From Allobosea sp. WAO (GTDB taxonomy: Bacteria > Pseudomonadota > Alphaproteobacteria > Rhizobiales > Beijerinckiaceae): 64,000 bases of DNA. A model generated the notes under the pieces. It did no database searches. It saw only the letters and a list, made by a program, of their open reading frames with translations, and was not told where the DNA came from. Shown here in pieces: positions 50,443 through 59,496 of the stretch. Location: assembly GCF_001509835.1 (NCBI RefSeq), contig NZ_JXTJ01000007.1, forward strand, positions 248,001 to 312,000, read 5' to 3'. Numbering within the stretch: position 1 is the stretch's first letter; every line of letters begins with the position of its first letter. A program made the position numbers and the translations under genes.

Positions 50443-52026
50443 TCAGTAGACGTCGGCCTGATATCGGCCGGCCTTCTTCAGCGCCGCGACATAGGCGACG
50501 GCGTCGTCGACCGAGCGCTTGCCGTGCTCGGCGACGAGCTCGACCATGGCGCGCTCGACGTCCCTGGCCATGCGCTTGGCATCGCCGCAGACATAGAAAT
50601 GGGCGCCCTGCTCCAGCCAGGCGAAGAGCTCGGCGCCGCGTTCGCGCATCCGGTCCTGGACATAGATCTTGTCCTTGCCGTCACGCGACCAGGCGAGGGT
50701 CAGGCCGGTGAGAACGCCCGCGTCCTTCATCGCATTGAGCTCGTCCTCGTAGAAGAAGTCGCTCGCCCGGCGCTGATGGCCGAAGAACAGCCAGTTCCTG
50801 CCCTTGGCGCCGGTCGCCTTGCGGTCGTGCAGGAAAGCGCGGAAGGGCGCGACGCCGGTACCGGGGCCGACCATGATCACCGGTGTCTCCGGGTTCTCCG
50901 GAAGGCCGAAGCCATGGGCGCGCTGGACATAAACCGGCACCTTGTCGCCGGGCTGGACTCGTTCGCCCAGATAGGTCGAGGCGACGCCCCAGCGCGGGCG
51001 CGAGCCGATCTTGTAGCGGACCGTATCGACCGTGAGCGAGATCCGGCCGGGCGTGGCGTTGAAGGAGGAAGAGATCGAATAGAGCCGCGGCTGCAAGGGA
51101 TCGAGCGCCTCGACGAAGGCTTCGGGCGAGAGCCGCGCCGAGGAGAATTTGTGCAGCGTGCCGAGCACGTCGAGCCGTTCGAGATCGCCGTCCGGGTCCT
51201 CGCCGGCTGACAGCCGCTTGGCCTTCTGGCGGGTCTCGCCGCCGGTGACATAGGAGATCAGCTGGAACAGCGCGTCCGGCGCCGGCCCGAGCGCGCAATC
51301 GGCCAGCAGTTTCTCGCGCAGCGTCTTGCCACCGAGATCGGCATCAGGGCGTGCGCCGAGCAGTGCGATCACCGCATCGACGAGGCGCGAATCGTTCTGC
51401 GCGACGATGCCGAAGGCGTCGCCGACGATATAGTCGAGTCCGCTCTCGGAGAGATCGAACTCGACATGCCAGGTTTCCTTCTCGGAGCCCTCGCCATTGA
51501 GCTTGTGGCGCGACAGAAAGGTCGCGAGCACCGGATTCTCGCGAGAACGCCCGAGCGGCCCCGCCGGCGTGGCTGGCGCGATCTCTGCGGGCGCCGCGAC
51601 CGGAGCCGCGTTGCATTCCTCCATCAACGCCTTGAGCTGGCGCAGCGTCTCCTTGCCGCCGGGGGCGCAGAGATTGAGCCGGCCTTCCTTGCCCTCGGCA
51701 ATCGCTGCCGAATAGGTCTCGCAGACATAGCCGCACTGGCCGCAATCCTGCTGCGCCATCGCGGCGAAGAGCTTGCGCGGCAGCGGCTTGCCTTCGGCGA
51801 GTTGCATGCGGTCGGCGATCGTCATGGCCGGATCGTGCCAGGGCGCGCCGTCATCGGCCTCGCCCATCACCGCAGCGTTCTCGGCTGGCGAGAGCGCGGT
51901 GACGCCGGCATTGTCGAGCGAGAGCAGGCCGGCGAAGAAGCCGTTGAGCCAGGAGCGCTGCTCCTCGCTGAAGGGAGCCGTTTCCGGTAGGACCTGGACG
52001 AGCGGGTTCGGGGTCTGCACGGTCAT
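50443..52026 (-). CDS. CysJ-like NADPH/FAD flavoprotein with N-terminal 4Fe-4S domain, no flavodoxin domain
   Basis: 527 residues. Residues 18-36 (PFSEEQRSWLNGFFAGLLS) resemble the CysJ N-terminal helix. Residues about 90-125 carry Cys95, Cys98, Cys102 and Cys120 (DCGQCGYVC ... NLCAPGG), the pattern of the RnfB-type Fe-S domain. From about 165 comes the CysJ-type FAD/NADPH reductase: RLYSISSSF, PGTGVAPFRAFLHDR, DFFYEDEL, YVCGDAKRMARDVE and the C-terminal RYQADVY. The FMN flavodoxin domain of CysJ is missing. The four-base overlap with nirA suggests it passes electrons from NADPH to the nitrite reductase. Annotation as sulfite reductase alpha is possible but the context favours nitrite. Confidence 0.88.
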   Translation of the reverse strand: MTVQTPNPLVQVLPETAPFSEEQRSWLNGFFAGLLSLDNAGVTALSPAENAAVMGEADDGAPWHDPAMTIADRMQLAEGKPLPRKLFAAMAQQDCGQCGYVCETYSAAIAEGKEGRLNLCAPGGKETLRQLKALMEECNAAPVAAPAEIAPATPAGPLGRSRENPVLATFLSRHKLNGEGSEKETWHVEFDLSESGLDYIVGDAFGIVAQNDSRLVDAVIALLGARPDADLGGKTLREKLLADCALGPAPDALFQLISYVTGGETRQKAKRLSAGEDPDGDLERLDVLGTLHKFSSARLSPEAFVEALDPLQPRLYSISSSFNATPGRISLTVDTVRYKIGSRPRWGVASTYLGERVQPGDKVPVYVQRAHGFGLPENPETPVIMVGPGTGVAPFRAFLHDRKATGAKGRNWLFFGHQRRASDFFYEDELNAMKDAGVLTGLTLAWSRDGKDKIYVQDRMRERGAELFAWLEQGAHFYVCGDAKRMARDVERAMVELVAEHGKRSVDDAVAYVAALKKAGRYQADVY

Positions 52027-53819
52027 GCGGCCTCTCCGGTCTCGGCGACCAGCGCCAGCAGCGCCGCGATCTCGTGGCGGCGGGCGAAGGCGACGAAGCT
52101 CTCATTCGGCGCGGCGCGGTGCACCTGCCAGGTGCGCAGGATCGCCTCGACCAAAGCCGGCACCTCCTCGGCCCTGACCTTCTCGCGGAAGGGCCGGGCC
52201 ATGCCGCCATCGACGCCATAGCCGCCGCCGACCAGGAAGTCGTAGCCAGGAACGGTGTCGCCCTCCTCGTTCACCGGGACCTTGGCACCAATCAGACCGA
52301 GATCGCCGATATAGTGCTGGGCACAGGAATGGTGGCAGCCGGTCAGGTGGATGTTGACCGGCTGGTCCAGCGTGATCAGCGGCTCGCAATGGGCGGCAAT
52401 GGCGAGTGCATCCTCCTTGGTGTGAGCGGCGGCGAATTTGCAGCCGGTCGCGCCGGTGCAGGCTATCAAACCGGCGCGCAATACCGAGGTTTCGGCCGAG
52501 AGCCCGGTGGCCTTCAGATTGGCGAGGACATCGTCGACCTTGGCGTCGGGAACGCCGGAGATCAGCAGGTTCTGCCAGACGGTCAGGCGGATATCGCCGT
52601 CGCCGCAGGCCTGCGAGATCGCCGCGATCGTCCGCATCTGCGCCACCGTGAGCTTGCCGACCGGCAGCGCGACGCCGATCCAGTTGAGCCCGGGCTGGAG
52701 CTGCCTGTGCACGCCGATATGGGCGAGCCGGTCATAGAGCGGACGCGGCTTGACGAAGGCGCCGTCGACCCGGACCAGCCGGCGGCCGAGCGTCTCCTCC
52801 ACGGCGGTGAGGAACTTGTCGAAGCCCCAGGCGTCGAGCACGTATTTCAGCCGCGCCTTCGCGCGGTTCGTGCGGTCGCCATTGGCGATAAAGACGCGCA
52901 CGATCGCATCGGCGACCGCGACCGCATCGGAGGGCGCGACGACGATGCCGGTGTCGCGGGCGAGGTCGTGATGGCCGGTGATGCCGCCGAGCGCGAGGCG
53001 ATACCAGACGCCGGGCGCGACTGGCTGTCCCTCGAAGGAGGCTCCCTCTCCGACCTCGACCGCCTGGAAGCCGATATCGTTGGTGTCCTCCAGCGTCGCG
53101 ATCGAACCGGCGCCATCGAAGGCGACATTGAACTTGCGCGGCAGGCCGTAAAGCGAGCGGTCGTTCAGGATGTGGTGGTGCCAGGCGCGGGCGTGCGAGC
53201 GCGTGTCCAGAAGCTCGAGCGGGTCGATGCCGGCGGTCGCCGAGCCCGTGACATTGCGGATGTTGTCAGCGCCCGAGCCCTTGGCGGTGAGGCCGAGATC
53301 GGCGAGGCCCTCGAGCAGCAGCGGCGCGTTCTGCGCGGTGATCTCGCGGACCTGAAGATTGGCCCGGGTGGTGACGTGGCTGTAGCCGCCGCCGAACTTC
53401 TCCGCGAGCTCGGCGACGCCCTCGAACTGCCAAGCTTTCAGGATGCCGTTCGGGATGCGCAGGCGGCACATATAGCTGTCCTGCGCCGGGGCGACATAGA
53501 ACAGGCCGTGATAGCGCCAGCGGAAATTATCCTCGGGCTTGGGATAGGTGCCGGAGCCCGCCTGCTGCTTGAAGCGGGCATAGGCGTCGAACGGGTGCTC
53601 GGCCGCCTTCCACTTCTCCTGATCAACGAGCTTGCCGCCCCCGGCGATGGTCCTCGCCTGTGCGTCGGCATGCTCCCTGTCGGGGCCGGACGGGGCAGCA
53701 TTGCCGGAACCGGCCGCCCCACCGAGCGGTCCGAGGCCGCGGGCGGTTCGCGCCGATTGCAGGCCGCTCATGAAGCCTTCGAGATAGCGCTTCTGCTCTG
53801 GCGAGAAGTCGTTGCTCAT
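52023..53819 (-). CDS. nirA: Assimilatory nitrite reductase, siroheme/4Fe-4S (NirA type)
   Basis: 598 residues. It reduces nitrite to ammonium with six electrons. Siroheme and 4Fe-4S ligands are C-x5-C in CTGATGCKFA and C-x3-C in TGCHHSCAQH, near residues 453-498; YSHVTTRANLQVREI is the siroheme-binding region. The N-terminus (FSPEQKRYLEGFMSGLQSA) shares a motif with the next gene's product. Ferredoxin-type size without NirB's FAD/NADH domains implies an outside electron donor. I use the ATG at 53819; a GTG at 53834 overlapping nrtD is the alternative. Confidence 0.94.
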   Translation of the reverse strand: MSNDFSPEQKRYLEGFMSGLQSARTARGLGPLGGAAGSGNAAPSGPDREHADAQARTIAGGGKLVDQEKWKAAEHPFDAYARFKQQAGSGTYPKPEDNFRWRYHGLFYVAPAQDSYMCRLRIPNGILKAWQFEGVAELAEKFGGGYSHVTTRANLQVREITAQNAPLLLEGLADLGLTAKGSGADNIRNVTGSATAGIDPLELLDTRSHARAWHHHILNDRSLYGLPRKFNVAFDGAGSIATLEDTNDIGFQAVEVGEGASFEGQPVAPGVWYRLALGGITGHHDLARDTGIVVAPSDAVAVADAIVRVFIANGDRTNRAKARLKYVLDAWGFDKFLTAVEETLGRRLVRVDGAFVKPRPLYDRLAHIGVHRQLQPGLNWIGVALPVGKLTVAQMRTIAAISQACGDGDIRLTVWQNLLISGVPDAKVDDVLANLKATGLSAETSVLRAGLIACTGATGCKFAAAHTKEDALAIAAHCEPLITLDQPVNIHLTGCHHSCAQHYIGDLGLIGAKVPVNEEGDTVPGYDFLVGGGYGVDGGMARPFREKVRAEEVPALVEAILRTWQVHRAAPNESFVAFARRHEIAALLALVAETGEAA

Positions 53820-53830
53820 GGCCGGTGCCG

Positions 53831-54622
53831 TCACGCCGCCTCGACGAAGCGGTGGCGCTCGTAGAGGAATTTCAGGACGGCCTCGCGCGCCGCGATATAG
53901 GTGCGGTCCGAGACCAGGTCGAGGCGCTTGCGCGGGCGCTCGAGGCGGACATCGAGCACTTCGCCGATGCGTGCGGAGGGGCCGTTGGTCAACATCACGA
54001 TCCGGTCCGAGAGCAGCACGGCCTCGTCGACGTCATGGGTGATCATGATCATCGTGTTCCCGAGCGCGGCGTGGATCTGCATGATCGAATCCTGCAGATG
54101 GGCGCGGGTCAGCGCGTCGAGCGCGCCGAAAGGCTCGTCTAGCAGGAGGATCTTCGGCTCCATGGCGAGGCCGCGGGCGATGCCGACGCGCTGCTTCATG
54201 CCGCCGGAGATCTCGGACGGGCGCTTGTCCCTGGCATGGCCCATCTGGACGAGGTCGAGATTGTGCATGATCCAGTCATGCCGCTCCGCCTTGCTCTTCA
54301 CGCCGCCGAAGACCTTGTTCACGGCGAGTGCGACATTGTCGTAGACGGTGAGCCAGGGCAGCAGCGAATGGTTCTGGAAGACCACGGCGCGCTCGGGGCC
54401 AGGCGCGTTGACCTCCTTGCCTTCGAGCAGCACCGCCCCCGCGCTGACCGGCGTCAACCCGGCGACGATGTTGAGCAGGGTCGATTTCCCGCAGCCGGAA
54501 TGGCCGATGATCGAGACGAACTCGCCCTTGTCGATGACGAGGCTGATATCCTTCAGAACCTCGGTCGTGGCGGCGCCGCGGGCGAAACGTTTATCGACAT
54601 GATCGATCTTGAGATAGCTCAT
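53831..54622 (-). CDS. nrtD: Nitrate ABC transporter ATP-binding protein
   Basis: 263 residues. Walker A GHSGCGKSTLLN, Q-loop VFQNHSLLPWL, signature EISGGMKQRVGIARGLAMEP, Walker B LLLDEPFGALDALTR and the H-loop ITHDVDEAVLLSDR are complete. It energises uptake of nitrate (or cyanate/taurine in sister groups) with NrtB and NrtA. GAGGGA precedes the ATG at 54622. The Ser/Gln-loop and the QNHSLLPWL variant are typical of NrtC/D-type ATPases. It lies 10 bases after nrtB. Confidence 0.92.
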   Translation of the reverse strand: MSYLKIDHVDKRFARGAATTEVLKDISLVIDKGEFVSIIGHSGCGKSTLLNIVAGLTPVSAGAVLLEGKEVNAPGPERAVVFQNHSLLPWLTVYDNVALAVNKVFGGVKSKAERHDWIMHNLDLVQMGHARDKRPSEISGGMKQRVGIARGLAMEPKILLLDEPFGALDALTRAHLQDSIMQIHAALGNTMIMITHDVDEAVLLSDRIVMLTNGPSARIGEVLDVRLERPRKRLDLVSDRTYIAAREAVLKFLYERHRFVEAA

Positions 54623-54632
54623 CGCCCGTCCC

Positions 54633-55583
54633 TCAATTGGCCTGTGTGCCGCGGGTGACGACATGGCCGATAAAGGCGACGAGGCGGTCGAGGATGAAGC
54701 CGACCACGCCGATATAGACCAGCGCCACGATGATGTCGGAGAGGCGGGAGGAGTTCCACGCATCCCAGATGAAGAAGCCGATGCCGACGCCGCCGGTCAG
54801 CATCTCGGCGGCGACGATGGCGAGCCAGGACAGGCCAACGCCGATGCGAAGCCCGGTGAAGATGTAGGGCGCGGCCGAGGGCACCATGATCTTGAAGAAG
54901 AATTCGAGCTGGTTCAGCCGCAACACCTGCGCGACGTTGCGATAGTCCTGCGGGATGTTGCGGATGCCGACGGCGGTGTTGATGATCACCGGCCAGATCG
55001 CGGTGATGAAGATCACGAAGATCGCCGAGGGCTGGCTGTCGCGGAAGGCGGCGAGCGAGAGCGGCAGCCAGGCGAGCGGCGGGACGGTACGCAGCACCTG
55101 GAAGACCGGGTCGAGACCGCGCATCGCCCAGACCGACTGGCCGACGAGGGCGCCGAGCAGCACGCCGATCAGCGCCGCCAGGCTGAAGCCGATCGCGACG
55201 CGCTGCAGCGAGACCAGGATGCGCCAGCCGAGGCCGATATCCTGCGAGCCGTTCCAGAAGAAGGGCTCGACGATCAGGTCGCGCGCCTCGCTCCAGATCT
55301 TGCTCGGCGGCGGCAGCGAGGATTGCGGGCCGGACGCGGCGAGCTGCCAGAACAGCAGCAGCAGTCCGACCGTGAGCAGCGGCGGCAGGAGGTTGACGGC
55401 GATCGCCCTGAGCCAGGACGCCGCGCGCGCCGAAAGCGGCTTTGCGGCCAAGGGCGGCAATGCCACGACCGCAGCCTTGGCGCCCGGCAGCGCGACGATT
55501 ATCGCCTCGCCCGCAACGCTCTTCGAGACAGCCTGTCCCATCGCGATACTCCCTTGTCCGTGCTGCTGCGCCGCGTCCGTCAT
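54633..55583 (-). CDS. nrtB: Nitrate ABC transporter permease
   Basis: 316 residues, six helices in the BPD_transp_1 fold (PPLLTVGLLLLFWQLAA, VAIGFSLAALIGVLLGALVG, GFFIWDAWNSSRLSDIIVAL). The EAA-type loop is VAQVLRLNQLEFFFKIMVPSAAP. The N-terminal ~55 residues are an extra cytoplasmic stretch. Its start overlaps nasA as ATGA, so reductase and transporter are translated together. Together with NrtA and NrtD it makes the high-affinity nitrate importer. Confidence 0.92.
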   Translation of the reverse strand: MTDAAQQHGQGSIAMGQAVSKSVAGEAIIVALPGAKAAVVALPPLAAKPLSARAASWLRAIAVNLLPPLLTVGLLLLFWQLAASGPQSSLPPPSKIWSEARDLIVEPFFWNGSQDIGLGWRILVSLQRVAIGFSLAALIGVLLGALVGQSVWAMRGLDPVFQVLRTVPPLAWLPLSLAAFRDSQPSAIFVIFITAIWPVIINTAVGIRNIPQDYRNVAQVLRLNQLEFFFKIMVPSAAPYIFTGLRIGVGLSWLAIVAAEMLTGGVGIGFFIWDAWNSSRLSDIIVALVYIGVVGFILDRLVAFIGHVVTRGTQAN

Positions 55584-58279
55584 GCCGCCTCCGTCTCGCG
55601 CGACTGCGCCCCGATGCGGCGGATTTCAGGAAGGCAGGAACCGCAATTCGTGCCCGCCTTGAGCTGACGCCCGATATCCCCGGCGCTCAGCGCCTGGCCG
55701 CCGGCGAAGGCGGCGCGAATGGCGTTGAGGCCGACGCCGAAGCAGGCGCAGACGATCGGCCCCGCTTCGGCGATGCCGTCGAGACTGCGGCCGGCGAGCA
55801 GCGCCAGCCGGTTCTCCGGCTCCCTGCCGACGGCGAAGGCCGCCTTGACAGTGTCCCAGAGTGGCGCGCGCCCGGCGGGAGCGAGGAAGAGCGCCGCGAT
55901 CAGGCGCCCGTTCCTTGTCGCGATGCAGCGATAGACCCCGCCCGCCCGGTCGATCATCTCGGTGAGCTCGCAGCCGGCGAAGGCGGCATTCGCATGCGCC
56001 ATCAGCGCCTCGGGGCCGCTATCGGTGGCGAAGAGCCGCCCCTCGCCGCCTTCGACGGCGAGCTTCGCCCACCAGCTGCCCGGCGGCAGCGCAAAGACAT
56101 CCCGTGACAGAACGAAGCCCTGCGAGGCATAGGCAACCGGCGCGATCGAGGCCGGCGTCGCCTTCAGTTCGGGCTGGCCGGAGAAAGGATCGCAGGCAGC
56201 CTGCGCAAGGGCGCCGATGCGCGCATCGGAGGCGGTCTCGCCTGACCAGTGGATCGGCGCGAAGGCAACGCCCGGTCGTGCGCCCTCGTCGAGCACGACC
56301 TTGAGCACGGCGGCGCCATGCTCGGTCGCGACGCGGGCGAAACCGCCTGCGCTGACGCCATACCGCTCGGCATCGCGCGGATGCAGGAAGAGCGCGGGCT
56401 CGGCGATGTGAGCCGACAGGCGGGCGCTCAAGCCCGTGCGCGTCATACTGTGCCAGTGATCGCGGATGCGGCCGGTGTTCAGTAGCAGAGGCCGCTCGGC
56501 ATCCGGCTGGCTGGCGAGGACGGGAACGGCGAGAGGCTGCATGGTGGCGCGGCCACCCGGCGCGAAGAAGCCGCCATCCGCAAACAGCCGGGCGGTGCCG
56601 CCGGGGCGCCCGGCCGGCAGCGGCCATTGCACCGGCTCCAACGCATCATAGTCGCGGCCCCCGAGGCCGGCATGGGCGCCGAGATCGAGACCGCGGCTAC
56701 CCTCGTTCTCGAAGGCCGAGAGGGCGGCATGCTCGGCATAGATCTCGGCCGGGCCGGCATAGGCGAAGGCCTCGCCGAAGCCGAGCCGCCGCGCGACCTC
56801 GCAGATGATCCACCAATCCGGCCGCACCTCGCCCGGGAGGGGCAGGAAGGCGCGCTGGCGCGAGATCCGGCGCTCGGAATTGGTGACGGTGCCGTCCTTC
56901 TCGCCCCAGGCGGCGGCCGGCAGGATGAAGTGCGGGCCGGCGGCCAGCGTGTCGTTGGAGAGGACGTTCTCGGAGACGATGAAGAGTTCGAGCCCGGCGA
57001 GCGCCTTCTGCACCGCGTCGGCGCGCGGCAGCGAGACGGCCGGATTGGTCGCCATCACCCACATCGCCCTGATGCCGCCCTCGGCGACGGCATCCATCAT
57101 GGCGACGGCCTTCAACCCCTCCCGGCGGGCGATGTTCGGCGCCTTCCAGAAGCGCCTGACGCGGTCGACCTCAGCCGGGGCGTAACCCATATGGGCGGCC
57201 AGCATGTTGGCGAGGCCGCCGACCTCGCGCCCGCCCATGGCGTTGGGCTGGCCGGTCAGCGAGAACGGGCCGCTTCCCGGCCGGCCGATCCGGCCGGTGG
57301 CGAGATGGCAATGCAGGATCGCAGCGACCTTGTCGGTGCCTTGCGCCGACTGGTTGACGCCCTGGCTCCAGGCGGTGACGACGGCCGGGGTCTCGGCCCA
57401 GAGCCGGTAGAAGGCAGAGATCTCGGCGGCCCGGAGCCCGGTGCCATCGGTAATGGCGGCGAGGTTCGGCGCAAGCGCCCGCGCATTGGCGAGCGTCTCG
57501 TCGAAGCCGCTGGTGTGGTGCGCCAGATAGCTTTCATCGAGCAGGCCGCCATCGGCGAGATGGACCAAGAGCCCTGCGAAGAGCAGGCTGTCGGAGCCGG
57601 GCTTCAGCGGAAGGACGAGATCGGCCTCCTCGGCGCTCGCCGTGACCCTGGGATCGATGACCACGACCCTGGCGCCGCGCTCCGTGCGGTTCTGCTGGAT
57701 GCGGCGGAACAGCACCGGATGGCACCAGGCGGCGTTGGAGCCGACGAGCACGACGAGGTCGGCGCAGTCGAGATCCTCATAGCAGCCCGGCACCGTGTCA
57801 GAGCCGAGCACGCGGCGATGGCCGGCGACCGTCGAGGACATGCAGAGCCGCGAATTGGTGTCGACATGCGGCGTGCCGATGAAGCCCTTGGCGAGCTTGT
57901 TGGCGACGTAATAATCCTCGGTCAGGAGCTGGCCGGAGAGATAGAAGGCGAGCGCCTCGGGGCCGTCACGGTCGATGATCGCCTTCAGCCCGGCCGCAAT
58001 CGCATCCAGCGCCTCGTCCCAGGAGACCCGGGCATAGCCGCCGCTGCCATTGCGTTTCAGCGGATGGAGAACGCGCGAGCCCAGAGCGAGCGTCTCGCCG
58101 AGCGCCGAGCCCTTGGAACAGAGCCTGCCGCGATTGGCGGGATGGGCGGGATCGCCGGCGATCGCCGCGCCGCCCTTGCCGTCCGGCGTCGCCAGGATGC
58201 CGCAACCGACCCCGCAATAGGGGCAGGTGGTGCGCACCGGCTGGCCGGAGCGGCCGGAGAGCGGGGCGTCGTGGCGCAT
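55580..58279 (-). CDS. nasA: Assimilatory nitrate reductase, Mo-bisMGD catalytic subunit
   Basis: 899 residues. The N-terminal 4Fe-4S site uses C19, C22, C26 and C54 (TCPYCGVGC ... GRLCSKG). The molybdopterin domains include TNSRLCMSSTVAGH (Mo ligand region with Cys), VVVIDPRVT, WSQGVNQSAQGTDK and TGQPNAMGGREVGGLA. The last 60 residues form a BFD-like 2Fe-2S domain with CACF near 844 and CGSC near 879. It reduces nitrate to nitrite in the cytosol. The C-terminal 2Fe-2S suggests electrons come from the preceding FAD oxidoreductase. It overlaps that gene by one base (TGATG). Confidence 0.95.
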   Translation of the reverse strand: MRHDAPLSGRSGQPVRTTCPYCGVGCGILATPDGKGGAAIAGDPAHPANRGRLCSKGSALGETLALGSRVLHPLKRNGSGGYARVSWDEALDAIAAGLKAIIDRDGPEALAFYLSGQLLTEDYYVANKLAKGFIGTPHVDTNSRLCMSSTVAGHRRVLGSDTVPGCYEDLDCADLVVLVGSNAAWCHPVLFRRIQQNRTERGARVVVIDPRVTASAEEADLVLPLKPGSDSLLFAGLLVHLADGGLLDESYLAHHTSGFDETLANARALAPNLAAITDGTGLRAAEISAFYRLWAETPAVVTAWSQGVNQSAQGTDKVAAILHCHLATGRIGRPGSGPFSLTGQPNAMGGREVGGLANMLAAHMGYAPAEVDRVRRFWKAPNIARREGLKAVAMMDAVAEGGIRAMWVMATNPAVSLPRADAVQKALAGLELFIVSENVLSNDTLAAGPHFILPAAAWGEKDGTVTNSERRISRQRAFLPLPGEVRPDWWIICEVARRLGFGEAFAYAGPAEIYAEHAALSAFENEGSRGLDLGAHAGLGGRDYDALEPVQWPLPAGRPGGTARLFADGGFFAPGGRATMQPLAVPVLASQPDAERPLLLNTGRIRDHWHSMTRTGLSARLSAHIAEPALFLHPRDAERYGVSAGGFARVATEHGAAVLKVVLDEGARPGVAFAPIHWSGETASDARIGALAQAACDPFSGQPELKATPASIAPVAYASQGFVLSRDVFALPPGSWWAKLAVEGGEGRLFATDSGPEALMAHANAAFAGCELTEMIDRAGGVYRCIATRNGRLIAALFLAPAGRAPLWDTVKAAFAVGREPENRLALLAGRSLDGIAEAGPIVCACFGVGLNAIRAAFAGGQALSAGDIGRQLKAGTNCGSCLPEIRRIGAQSRETEAA

Positions 58280-59493
58280 CAGGCGGCCTCCCCGATGCAA
58301 TAGGCCTCGCCGAAGGGCAGGTCGGCGCGGAACGGCGTGATGTCCTGCTGCGAGCGGATCAGGCCGAGATAGAACAGCGCGCCCTGCGTATCGCCCACTA
58401 GCACGCAGCCGGCGAGCCTGCCCTCGCGCAGCACGAATTTGCGGTAGATGCCGGCGGCGCGGTCGCGCAGCACCACGGTCTCGGCGCCTTCGCCGGCCTC
58501 GAACTCGCCGGCCGAGAAGACGCCGACGCCGGAGACCTTGAGATTGGTCGCGAGCAGCGAGCCGGGATAGCCAGCCTCGCGGCCGGCGAGACTGGTGGCA
58601 AGGGTGCGCGCCTGCTCATAGGCAGGCTCGACCAGCCCGTAGACCTGACCACGATGCTCGGCGCATTCGCCGATCGCAGAGATCGCGGGATCGCTGGTCG
58701 CCATGATATCGTCGACGACGATGCCGCGCGCCACATCTAACCCGGCCGCTGCAGCAAGATCGGTGTTCGGCCGCACGCCGATGGCGATGACGACGAGATC
58801 GGCCGGGATCACCGTGCCGTCGTGCAATGCGACGCCTTCGACCTTGCCGGTCCCGACGAAACCCTTGGTCGCGCTGTTCAGCCGGATCTCGACGCCGCGC
58901 ATGGCCATGGCGGAGGCGAGGAGCGCCGCACCCTCGGCATCGAGCTGGCGTTCCATCAGCCGGTCGACGAGATGCAGCAGCGTGACCTCACCGCCGGCGC
59001 GGGCCAGCCCATAGGCCGCCTCGAGCCCGAGCAGGCCGCCACCGATGACGGTGATCCGCGCGCCGCGCGCCGCATAGGCACGCATCGCCCCGACATCGGC
59101 TGTGTCGCGGAATGTCACAACACCCGGCAGATCGCCGCCCGGGAAGGGCGGCTTCAGCGGCTTCGAGCCGGTGGCGAGGACAAGCTTGCCGTAGGGCAAG
59201 GTCGGGCCGTCCGCCAATGTCACGGTCCTGGCGCGCCGGTCGATGCCGATGACCGGCTTGCCGTAGAGCATCGAGACGCCGCGGTCGCGCCACCAAGCTG
59301 CGGGCTTCAGTTCGATGTCCGCTTCCGCGATCTCGCCGGCGAGCAGCGGCGAGAGCAGCACCCGGTTGTAGGCGAGCCGCGGCTCGGCCCCGATCACCGC
59401 GACGGAATAGCGGCCGAGCGCACGCTGGCTGAGCTCGTCGACCAGCCTGGTCGCCGCCATGCCCTTTCCGACGATGATCAGCGGCTCGGCCAT
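58279..59493 (-). CDS. NAD(P)/FAD-dependent oxidoreductase, electron donor of nitrate reductase (NasB-like)
   Basis: 404 residues. Two Rossmann folds are visible: the FAD site IIVGKGMAATRLVDEL and the NAD site ITVIGGGLLGLEAAYGL; ATGSKPLKPPFPG and VVIAIGVRPNTDL are typical of the NirB/NasB N-terminal flavoprotein module. The siroheme and Fe-S parts of NirB are absent, so it is not itself a nitrite reductase. It lies three bases after nrtA and overlaps nasA, which makes NAD(P)H transfer to NasA the likely job. Confidence 0.9.
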   Translation of the reverse strand: MAEPLIIVGKGMAATRLVDELSQRALGRYSVAVIGAEPRLAYNRVLLSPLLAGEIAEADIELKPAAWWRDRGVSMLYGKPVIGIDRRARTVTLADGPTLPYGKLVLATGSKPLKPPFPGGDLPGVVTFRDTADVGAMRAYAARGARITVIGGGLLGLEAAYGLARAGGEVTLLHLVDRLMERQLDAEGAALLASAMAMRGVEIRLNSATKGFVGTGKVEGVALHDGTVIPADLVVIAIGVRPNTDLAAAAGLDVARGIVVDDIMATSDPAISAIGECAEHRGQVYGLVEPAYEQARTLATSLAGREAGYPGSLLATNLKVSGVGVFSAGEFEAGEGAETVVLRDRAAGIYRKFVLREGRLAGCVLVGDTQGALFYLGLIRSQQDITPFRADLPFGEAYCIGEAA

Positions 59494-59496
59494 GGC

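Noticed and set aside
58279-59493. Assimilatory nitrite reductase large subunit (NirB)
   Set aside because: Only the FAD/NAD module is present; siroheme and 4Fe-4S domains are missing, and a separate NirA is encoded downstream.
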